From an uncultured Oscillospiraceae bacterium (GTDB lineage: Bacteria; Bacillota; Clostridia; Oscillospirales; Oscillospiraceae): 20,289 bases of DNA. Of the stretch, positions 14,678 to 20,289 are shown piece after piece (position 1 is the first letter of the stretch; every line of letters begins with the position of its first letter). The notes beneath the pieces were generated by a model. It did not search any database. It was not told the DNA's origin and saw only the letters and a list, made by a program, of their open reading frames with translations. The position numbers and the translations under genes were made by a program. The DNA lies in the NCBI GenBank assembly GCA_910583885.1, contig CAJUAC010000052.1, forward strand, positions 1-20,289, written 5' to 3'.

Positions 14678-15551
14678 GGCCGCCCCCCTTCCGGCGGGTG
14701 GCCCGCCGCCCAATGAGGAGCGCCGCCAGATTCAGCAGTGCCGCCAAGACCAGCAGGACGGTGGCAACGGAGAAAGCGGCGGCAAAATCAGAGCGCTCCT
14801 TGGCGTAGACATACAGGGCCACTGAGAGGGTCGCGCCGGAGGCGCGCATGAGGCCCTGGATGGTGCCAAAATCCTGCATAGCGGTGGAGAGGCCCGCCGT
14901 ATACATGAGCACCGCGCTCTCCCCCACCACCCGCCCAACCGCCAGGATACAGCCGGTGATCATGCCGTCCAGGGAGGAGGGCAGCACCACCGTGCGGATC
15001 GTGCGCCACTGTCCCGCCCCCAGCCCCAACGCCCCCTCCCGGTAGGAGCGGGGGACGGATTTCAGGCTCTCCTGGGTAGTGCGGATGACAGTGGGCAGCG
15101 TCATGACAGCCAGGGTGAGGGAGCCCGCCAGCAGGGTCCGCTGCAAGCCCAGAGCGGTGCAGAAAACCATCACCCCCACCATGGCATAGAGGATGGAGGG
15201 GATGCCCGCCAGGGTCTCGGCGGCAAAGGCCATCGCCCCGGCCAGGCGGCGGTTTTGGGCGTACTCCGTCAAATAGATAGCCGCGCCCACGCCTACCGGC
15301 ACGACAATTGCCAAGGAGACTGCGATCACGTACAGCGTGTTCAGGATGCTGGGCAGGATCCCCACTGTCCCCTCCAGGACGCTGTCCCGGCCTGTCAGCA
15401 GCTCCAGGCTGACGCCGGGTGCGCCCCGGAAAAAAATATAGCCGGCAACCAGCAGCAGCAGTGCGCAGGTGGCGGCAGCGCTGAGCCAGAGCAGCAGCCG
15501 GGCCAACACGTTGCGGAGGAGGCGGCCCGGCGGGAGGGCGGCGCGCATCAT
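14670..15551 (-). CDS. pstA: Phosphate ABC transporter permease PstA
   Basis: A 293-aa integral membrane subunit of the phosphate importer, with a long N-terminal helix (about 17-40), the PstA-like segment LEGTVGILPSILNTLYVIAV, and the permease EAA-type loop ESLKSVPRSYREGALGLGAG that docks on PstB. About six membrane helices are visible. It begins MM; the ATG at 15551 overlaps the pstC stop (ATGA), while the second ATG (15548) is better spaced from AAGGAGG. The open frame extends to 16121 inside pstC and is not used. It overlaps pstB at its 3' end, so the three transporter genes are tightly coupled. Confidence 0.95.
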   Translation of the reverse strand: MMRAALPPGRLLRNVLARLLLWLSAAATCALLLLVAGYIFFRGAPGVSLELLTGRDSVLEGTVGILPSILNTLYVIAVSLAIVVPVGVGAAIYLTEYAQNRRLAGAMAFAAETLAGIPSILYAMVGVMVFCTALGLQRTLLAGSLTLAVMTLPTVIRTTQESLKSVPRSYREGALGLGAGQWRTIRTVVLPSSLDGMITGCILAVGRVVGESAVLMYTAGLSTAMQDFGTIQGLMRASGATLSVALYVYAKERSDFAAAFSVATVLLVLAALLNLAALLIGRRATRRKGGGHG

Positions 15552-16423
15552 CCCCCCTCCTTTCCCCGTTTGAGCGCCAAGCTCAGCAGGACATTGACCA
15601 GCAGCACAAACAGGAGCAGTACCAGGCCGATGGAGAGCAGCGCCTGCTGCTGGAGGGAACCGGCGGGGGCGTAGGCCAGCTCCATGGCAATACCGGTGGT
15701 GAGAAAGCGCACGCTGCCCAGGAGGGAGGGCATGTTGGCCACATTCCCCGCCACCATGAGGATGGCCATGGCCTCTCCGATGGCCCGGCCTACCCCCAGC
15801 GCCACAGCCGCTGCCACGCCGCTGCTGGCCGCCGGGGCGGTCACGCGGAAATAGGTCTCCACCGGCGTGGCCCCCAGGGCCAGGCTGGCCTCCTCCATCT
15901 CCCGGGGCACCGCCTCCAGGGCGGCCTCCGACACGGAGATGACTGTGGGCAAAATCATAACTGCCAGCATGAGGATGGCCGCCAGCAGGCTGTCCCCGGC
16001 GGGCAGGTCCAGCCGTTCCCGCAGCAGCGGCAATAAGACACACATCCCCACCAGCCCGTATACCACCGACGGAATCCCTGCCAGCACCCCTACCGCAGGG
16101 CGCACCAGCCGTGCCAGCCACGGCGGGGCCGCCTTTGCCAGGAACAGGGCAGTCAGGAACCCCAGCGGCACACCGGCGGCCGTAGCCCCGGCCGCACCAT
16201 AGACGGTGGTGAGCAGCAGCGGCAGGATGCCGAACCGGGGGTCCTCCGGATTGGCGGCGTCCCAGGTGTCCCCCAGCAGGAAGCCCGCCACCCCCACCCG
16301 CCGGATGGCCGGCAGGCCGGAAAATACCAGGTATCCTGTGATGAGCAGCACAAAGGCCACCGCCGTCAGGCCGCAGACCAAAAAGAGCGTTTTCATAGCG
16401 TATTCGCCGGGCCGCCTGGTCAT
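15548..16423 (-). CDS. pstC: Phosphate ABC transporter permease PstC
   Basis: A 291-aa integral membrane partner of PstA. It has an N-terminal helix (about 10-33), a short external stretch with GDTWDAANPEDPRFGILPLL, which resembles the PstC W-P-FGILP block, and the EAA-type loop EAALEAVPREMEEASLALGA. The ATG at 16423 is chosen for AAGGTG 8 nt upstream. An in-frame start at 16480 would translate through the palindromic repeat at 16451-16477 and gives no family match. It follows pstS after a 93-bp gap that contains this hairpin, and it overlaps pstA at its 3' end. Confidence 0.95.
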   Translation of the reverse strand: MTRRPGEYAMKTLFLVCGLTAVAFVLLITGYLVFSGLPAIRRVGVAGFLLGDTWDAANPEDPRFGILPLLLTTVYGAAGATAAGVPLGFLTALFLAKAAPPWLARLVRPAVGVLAGIPSVVYGLVGMCVLLPLLRERLDLPAGDSLLAAILMLAVMILPTVISVSEAALEAVPREMEEASLALGATPVETYFRVTAPAASSGVAAAVALGVGRAIGEAMAILMVAGNVANMPSLLGSVRFLTTGIAMELAYAPAGSLQQQALLSIGLVLLLFVLLVNVLLSLALKRGKEGG

Positions 16424-16450
16424 GTAATCAACACCTTTTATTGGGTAATC

Positions 16451-16494
16451 ATCCTTTTTTCTTGAAAGAAAAAGGATCAAAAAGAACTTTGTTC
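16451..16494 (+). repeat. AT-rich palindromic repeat, copy A
   Basis: ATCCTTTTTTCTT and AAGAAAAAGGAT are complementary apart from one extra T and are separated by GA. The unit continues as CAAAAAGAACTTTGTTC, itself ending in a small GAAC/GTTC hairpin. A similar unit lies in the opposite orientation at 17455-17498. It stands between pstS and pstC, so pst mRNA would carry this stem-loop just after the pstS stop, where it could protect the pstS message or thin out read-through into pstCAB. The base composition contrasts sharply with the GC-rich surroundings. Confidence 0.65.
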
Positions 16495-16516
16495 ATGGAA
16501 GCTTTGTGTTATTTTT

Positions 16517-17320
16517 TCAAAAGGAAAACAGGGACACTGCCCCTGCTTTCCCGATCACCTCCGCCGCACTGGCGCTGCGGGCATAATCCAGGAAGGACTG
16601 GGCCGCCGGGGAGAGGGACGCGCCCGCCCCCGTCACCAGGAGGAAGGGGCGGCTGATCCGGTAGCTGCCGTCCCGAACCGAGGCGGCAGTGCATGTTACG
16701 CCGTCGATCTCCAGGGCGGCAACACTCTCATTAAGCGCGGCCAGGGAGGCATAGCCGATGGCATTGGGGTTGGCGGCGACATTGCCCACCACGTCGCCGG
16801 TGGAGCTGTACTCGTTGGTATAGACGCATCGGCCCGCTGCGCCGATGGCCGCCTCGAAGGCCTCCCGGGTACCGGAGCCCGCCTCCCGGCCGCAGGCCGC
16901 CACCGGGGCGTCTGGGCCGCCCAGGCTGGACCAGTTGGTCATTTCCCCGGAAAAGAGCCGGGCCAGCTCGGATCCGGTCAGGCCGGTGACGGGGTTGGAC
17001 GGATGGACGATCACCGCTACGCCGTCCAGGGCAATCAGATGGCCCTGGGCCCCCCGGGCCACCTCGGCGTCCCGCAGGGCCCGGCTGGACAGGCCGATGT
17101 CACACCGGCCGTCGATAGCCGCCTCAATACCAGCCCCGGAGCCCGTGCCGGAGCAGTTGACCGTTACATCCGGCTCCCACCCCACAAAGCCCTCCCGCAG
17201 GGCCTCCGCCACCAGGGCCATGGCGGTGGAGCCCTCTATATTGACTGTCCGCCCCGGCCCGCCGCACCCCGTCAGAACCGCCAGCCCCGCCGCCAGCAAA
17301 ACCACAAAAAACCGTCTCAT
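16517..17320 (-). CDS. pstS: Phosphate ABC transporter substrate-binding lipoprotein
   Basis: A 267-aa extracytoplasmic phosphate-binding protein. The signal peptide MRRFFVVLLAAGLAVLTGC ends in a lipobox (LTGC, lipidated C19). The PBP-like fold shows the phosphate loop EGSTAMALV (29-37), CSGTGSGAGIEAA, SRALRDAE and the second binding loop GREAGSGTREAFE. The ATG at 17320 has GGGGAGG 6 nt upstream; the open frame runs back to 17578 through the promoter region and copy B of the repeat and is rejected. It is the first gene of the pst operon. I found no convincing sigma-A promoter in the 200 bp upstream, which suits an activator-dependent promoter. Confidence 0.95.
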   Translation of the reverse strand: MRRFFVVLLAAGLAVLTGCGGPGRTVNIEGSTAMALVAEALREGFVGWEPDVTVNCSGTGSGAGIEAAIDGRCDIGLSSRALRDAEVARGAQGHLIALDGVAVIVHPSNPVTGLTGSELARLFSGEMTNWSSLGGPDAPVAACGREAGSGTREAFEAAIGAAGRCVYTNEYSSTGDVVGNVAANPNAIGYASLAALNESVAALEIDGVTCTAASVRDGSYRISRPFLLVTGAGASLSPAAQSFLDYARSASAAEVIGKAGAVSLFSF

Positions 17321-17418
17321 GCTCCGCCTCCCCTGCCCGCACGGCGGGCCCTGCCTCCAGTTTATCGCGGGGGGATGTTGTCCTATGCCGCCTACGCGCA
17401 ATTTTTCTCCTGTTGCGC

Positions 17419-17447
17419 TTGCACATTGGCCCGCTTTGGTGCATAAT
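17419..17447 (+). promoter_or_regulatory. Possible promoter of the HD/nucleotidyltransferase gene
   Basis: TTGCAC (17419-17424), a 17-bp spacer, then CATAAT (17442-17447). The -10 box is good and the -35 box only half matches. It would give a leader of about 70 nt that includes palindromic repeat copy B. Confidence 0.35.
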
Positions 17448-17454
17448 GAAACCC

Positions 17455-17498
17455 GATTCAACGTTTCTTTTGATTCTTTTCTTTTCAAAGAAAAGAAT
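17455..17498 (-). repeat. AT-rich palindromic repeat, copy B
   Basis: On the minus strand ATTCTTTTCTTT and AAAGAAAAGAAT are perfect 12-bp inverted arms around GA, followed by CAAAAGAAACGTTGAATC. It resembles copy A (16451-16494) in arm sequence, arm length, GA loop and the CAAAA tail, and lies in the opposite orientation. It sits in the divergent gap between pstS and the HD gene and would form a stem-loop in the leader of either transcript. Confidence 0.65.
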
Positions 17499-17522
17499 GG
17501 ATACCGAAAGGAGTGCGTCCCT

Positions 17523-20289
17523 ATGAACAAGAAACGCATCCGGCAGATGACCGGCAGCCTCCTGCGGCGGCTGACCACCCAGCCGGCGGCCCGCTATCTG
17601 GCCCCCCATCGGGCCATGCTGGAGGAGCTGCTGGAGGGGCAGGCCTACCTCCAGCGGTTTGTGCCGCTCTACGACGGTACACGCATCCCCTGCGGTCGCG
17701 TGCTCTCGCTGTGCCAGGCGGAGCTGGACCGCCTCAGCCCGGAGCCGGAGGAGGGCTGGATCCCCTTCTGCTACGACTTCGCCCGCAAATCCATGTTCCC
17801 GGAGCCGGAGTTCGAGCCCCGGCAGGAGGCCCACGGCGCGGGCGCCGTATTCTTCCTCTCCCTGCTCCAGGTGCTGTTCGATGCGGAGCGGGCCAAGCTC
17901 CCAGCGGATCCCCTCTGGCAACTGGAGCTGCTGGAGGAGGACGAGCTCTCCGGCAGCTCCCACGAGGACAGTTACCGCGTCTTCCTGCGCAGCCACCGGC
18001 GGGAGTACGTCTATGAGATGATGCGCCTGGGGCTGGAGGCCACGCCCTGGCGGACCCTGGAGCACATCGCGGGGGTCCACCATGTGGCCATGTGCGTGGC
18101 AAGGGATCTCAAGCAGGCCGGGGCGCCCATTGACCTGGCCCTGGTGAGCGCCAGCGCCGCAGGGCACGACATCGGCAAGTTCGGCTGCCGTCCCGGGGAG
18201 CGGGTGCCCTATCTCCACTACTACTACACAGACCTGTGGTTCCGCCGCCGCCATATGGCGGATATCGGCTATGTAGCCGCCAACCACTCGGTATGGGACC
18301 TGGAGCTGGATTACCTGTCCGTGGAATCCCTGGTGCTGATCTACGCCGACTTCCGGGTCAAGCAGGAGCGGGGCCCGGACGGCCGGGAGATCACCAAAAT
18401 CTCCACTTTGGCGGAGGCCTTCGACGTGATCCTGGCCAAGCTGGACAATGTGACCGAGGCCAAGCGCACCCGGTACACCTTCGTCTACGCCAAGCTGCGG
18501 GATTTTGAGCGCTGGATGGTCAGCCTGGGGGTGGACACCACCCTGGGCGGGGCCTACACCGGGCCCGCCAAACGCAAGGACATCGCCCTGATGGACCAGG
18601 GGGAGGCCGTGGAGGCCCTGCGCCTGGCGGGCGTGGAGCACAATGCGGCCCTGATGGCCCGCCTGACCGGCCAGCGGAGCTTTGCCAACCTGCTGGAGCT
18701 GGCCCGGGGCGAGACGGACTGGCGGCGGCTGCGGGCCTACCTGGGCGTGTTCGAGTCCTACTCCGTCTACCTGAGCATCCCCCAGAAGGTCCAGACCCTG
18801 GCCTTCCTCTATGAGCTGCTGATGCACCGGGAGGGGGATATCCGCCGGCAGGCCGCCGCCCTCATGGGGGAGATCATCGCCCGCTTCCACGCCGGGTACG
18901 CCAAGGAGCAGCCCGCCGGCTGCACCCCGGATCCCAGGGCTGTCACAGACCTGGACCAGTTCCGGCTGTACCTGGATAAAATCGTCAACCCGGACCGCAA
19001 GCTGATGCCCCAGCACTGCCGCTGGATCCGCTTCACGCTGAAAATGGTGGTCAACTCCCTTCTGGGGAAGTGCGCGCCGGAGCGGCGGGGGGAATTCCTG
19101 ACAGCCTTCCTGCGCTGCTACCGCAAACCGGAAAAGCTCTCCGACGAGGCCGCCTTCCAGCTGCTGGAGACGGCCACAGCCCTGCCGGTGGAGGTGCTGG
19201 AGGACCGGCAGCGCTATGGCCTGCTCTCCTTTGCCCAGGCCATGGCTGGGCGGGCAGACATGACGGTGCGGGCGGCGGCTATCCTGCTGCTGGGCTATCT
19301 CCGCCCGGCCATCGCCACCCAGGACATCATCCTCCACGCCCTGCGGGAGGTGGACTGCACCGGCTGCACGTCACTGGGCCTGCTGCGGGAGTCGGCGGTG
19401 GCAGAGGTGACTGGCGCCTCCCAGGCCCCGGCGCTGGACGAGGAGGCTGTGTCGGAGATCTTCCTGGACAACCTGAAAACCGCTACCCCCTGGATTATCA
19501 AGGAGGTCAACATCCGCCTGCTCACCGCCTCCGCCCAGAGCGGCGGCGGCCGGCTGCTCCACATCGCCACCCACCTGACCAACCTGGTGAAGGTGAGCGA
19601 CCAGGTGACGGTCCGCCACGCCGCCGGAAATGCGCTGCTGTCCATCGCCCCTCTGCTGACGGCCCAGGAGCGCAACGAGGTGGCCGTGGAGCTGGAGCGG
19701 GGCCTGGAGATCGGGCAGCAGGAGTTTTCCAAGTATATCCCCGGCTATCTGGGCCGGTTCTGCCTGTGGCTGCCGCCCAGCCAGCTGGAGGAGATGCTGG
19801 AGGAGCTGGGGGAGGAGCTGTGCTCCTCCAACGGCCGGGTTGCTGCCGCCGCGCTGGATACGGTGGGCGTGATCTACGAGGAGTACGATACCTACCGCTC
19901 CCGCTTCCCGGAGCAGGACACAGCCTACCGCCGCCGCCGGGAGCGGCTGCTGGGGATGCTGCTCAAGGGCCTGGCGGGCTTCCGGGCGGAGGTGCGCCAG
20001 GAGGCGCTGTTTGTTTTGGGCCGCCACGTGTTTGGCTCGGAGACCCTGGGCCGCCACGAGAAGCGGCGTGCTTTCCTGCTGACGCTGAAAAAGCTCCTGG
20101 CCCTCATCGGGGAGGACCAGGGCTCAGAGCTGACCTTCTACTACCGGGCCGCTATGCTGGGGCGGGTCTACCGCTTCCTCACCGAGCAGGAGATCCTCCA
20201 CGGCGGCTTCCACTTCGACCCGCCCCGGCCTGTGGCCTTCTTCCCCGGCACCTTCGACCCCTTCACCCTCTCCCACAAGGGCATCGTCC
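17523..20289 (+). CDS. Large HD-phosphohydrolase / helical-repeat / nucleotidyltransferase protein (3' end outside window)
   Basis: An open frame of 922 codons with no stop before the window end. It starts at the ATG at 17523, with AAAGGAG 9 nt upstream. Residues 1-170 form an unassigned N-terminal domain. Residues about 180-285 are an HD metal-dependent phosphohydrolase domain: H186/H187 (EHIAGVHHVAM), H215-D216 in GHDIGKFG, H244 (RRRHMADIGY), H255 (AANHS) and D276 (YADFRVK), the H-HD-H-H-D set of YqeK-like proteins. About 300-890 is leucine-rich and helical, like HEAT/ARM-type repeats. At 903-922, AFFPGTFDPFTLSHKGIV opens a nucleotidyltransferase domain of the NadD/CoaD type, with TLSH in place of the usual (H/T)xGH. 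HD proteins of the YqeK family are known partners of NadD, so a fused nucleotide adenylyltransferase/hydrolase is plausible. The substrate is unknown and I do not recognise the full-length family with certainty. Confidence 0.85.
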   Translation, partial: MNKKRIRQMTGSLLRRLTTQPAARYLAPHRAMLEELLEGQAYLQRFVPLYDGTRIPCGRVLSLCQAELDRLSPEPEEGWIPFCYDFARKSMFPEPEFEPRQEAHGAGAVFFLSLLQVLFDAERAKLPADPLWQLELLEEDELSGSSHEDSYRVFLRSHRREYVYEMMRLGLEATPWRTLEHIAGVHHVAMCVARDLKQAGAPIDLALVSASAAGHDIGKFGCRPGERVPYLHYYYTDLWFRRRHMADIGYVAANHSVWDLELDYLSVESLVLIYADFRVKQERGPDGREITKISTLAEAFDVILAKLDNVTEAKRTRYTFVYAKLRDFERWMVSLGVDTTLGGAYTGPAKRKDIALMDQGEAVEALRLAGVEHNAALMARLTGQRSFANLLELARGETDWRRLRAYLGVFESYSVYLSIPQKVQTLAFLYELLMHREGDIRRQAAALMGEIIARFHAGYAKEQPAGCTPDPRAVTDLDQFRLYLDKIVNPDRKLMPQHCRWIRFTLKMVVNSLLGKCAPERRGEFLTAFLRCYRKPEKLSDEAAFQLLETATALPVEVLEDRQRYGLLSFAQAMAGRADMTVRAAAILLLGYLRPAIATQDIILHALREVDCTGCTSLGLLRESAVAEVTGASQAPALDEEAVSEIFLDNLKTATPWIIKEVNIRLLTASAQSGGGRLLHIATHLTNLVKVSDQVTVRHAAGNALLSIAPLLTAQERNEVAVELERGLEIGQQEFSKYIPGYLGRFCLWLPPSQLEEMLEELGEELCSSNGRVAAAALDTVGVIYEEYDTYRSRFPEQDTAYRRRRERLLGMLLKGLAGFRAEVRQEALFVLGRHVFGSETLGRHEKRRAFLLTLKKLLALIGEDQGSELTFYYRAAMLGRVYRFLTEQEILHGGFHFDPPRPVAFFPGTFDPFTLSHKGIV

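Noticed and set aside
13823..14716. 297-codon plus-strand frame opposite pstB
   Set aside because: pstB on the minus strand has every ATPase motif; the opposite frame is a His/Pro/Gln-rich shadow.
17321..17522. Pho box upstream of pstS
   Set aside because: I looked for repeated TT(A/C)ACA or CTGTCAT units at regular spacing and found none that were convincing. The TTGCGC/TTGCAC pair on the plus strand is too weak to call.
17321..17578. N-terminal extension of pstS to 17578
   Set aside because: It would put 86 residues before a perfect lipoprotein signal peptide and translate through the palindromic repeat. The ATG at 17320 has a strong ribosome binding site.
17124..19337. 737-codon open frame on the minus strand opposite the HD gene and overlapping pstS
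   Set aside because: It is the mirror of a strongly biased GC-rich coding frame on the plus strand that carries a full HD motif set. Its product is compositionally odd and matches no family I know.

Overview
The window reads as chromosomal DNA from a high-GC, Gram-positive anaerobe of the Firmicutes. An Oscillospiraceae gut organism of the Flavonifractor/Pseudoflavonifractor/Lawsonibacter kind fits best. This is inferred from the GC-rich coding with C/G third positions, strong AGGAGG-type ribosome binding sites, a bacterial selenocysteine operon, and sigma-factor/single-pass membrane protein pairs. No gene here fixes the species. I see no mobile element, CRISPR array or rRNA.

Layout. (1) 1-3568, minus strand: a complete selenocysteine operon, selA-selB-selC (selC is tRNA-Sec, anticodon UCA). 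It has a good promoter before selA and a second one just before the tRNA; selD is not in the window. (2) 3609-4561, minus: a MerR-family regulator whose own promoter has the 19-bp spacer and central dyad that such regulators act on, with a strong hairpin after its stop codon. (3) 4601-6153, plus: an ECF sigma factor translationally coupled to a single-pass membrane protein, divergent from the MerR gene. (4) 6228-7408, minus: a stand-alone PTS-type EIIC membrane permease, with a consensus-like promoter and a perfect 16-bp palindrome at the start of its transcript. (5) 7448-10626, minus: the proline genes proB-proA followed by a tandem flavodoxin-fold protein, closed by a hairpin terminator. (6) 10627-11819, plus: a second ECF sigma factor/single-pass membrane protein pair, whose promoter abuts the proB promoter. 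(7) 11824-17320, minus: the phosphate system pstS-pstC-pstA-pstB, then a PhoB/PhoR-like two-component pair. There is no phoU. (8) 17523 to the window end, plus: a very large, incomplete gene that joins an HD-type metal phosphohydrolase domain, a long helical region, and the start of a nucleotidyltransferase domain.

How the genes work together. SelA makes Sec-tRNA from Ser-tRNA-Sec, and SelB delivers it at UGA codons. PstSCAB imports phosphate, and the two-component pair beside it probably controls it. ProB and ProA make glutamate semialdehyde for proline. Each ECF sigma factor probably answers to the membrane protein encoded directly after it, although neither partner shows a recognisable zinc-binding anti-sigma domain.

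The most unusual content is the giant HD/helical/nucleotidyltransferase gene at the right edge. Next are a pair of similar AT-rich palindromic repeats in opposite orientation flanking pstS, the PhoU-less pst/two-component cluster with a sensor that has almost no external loop, and the redox protein carried in the proBA operon.
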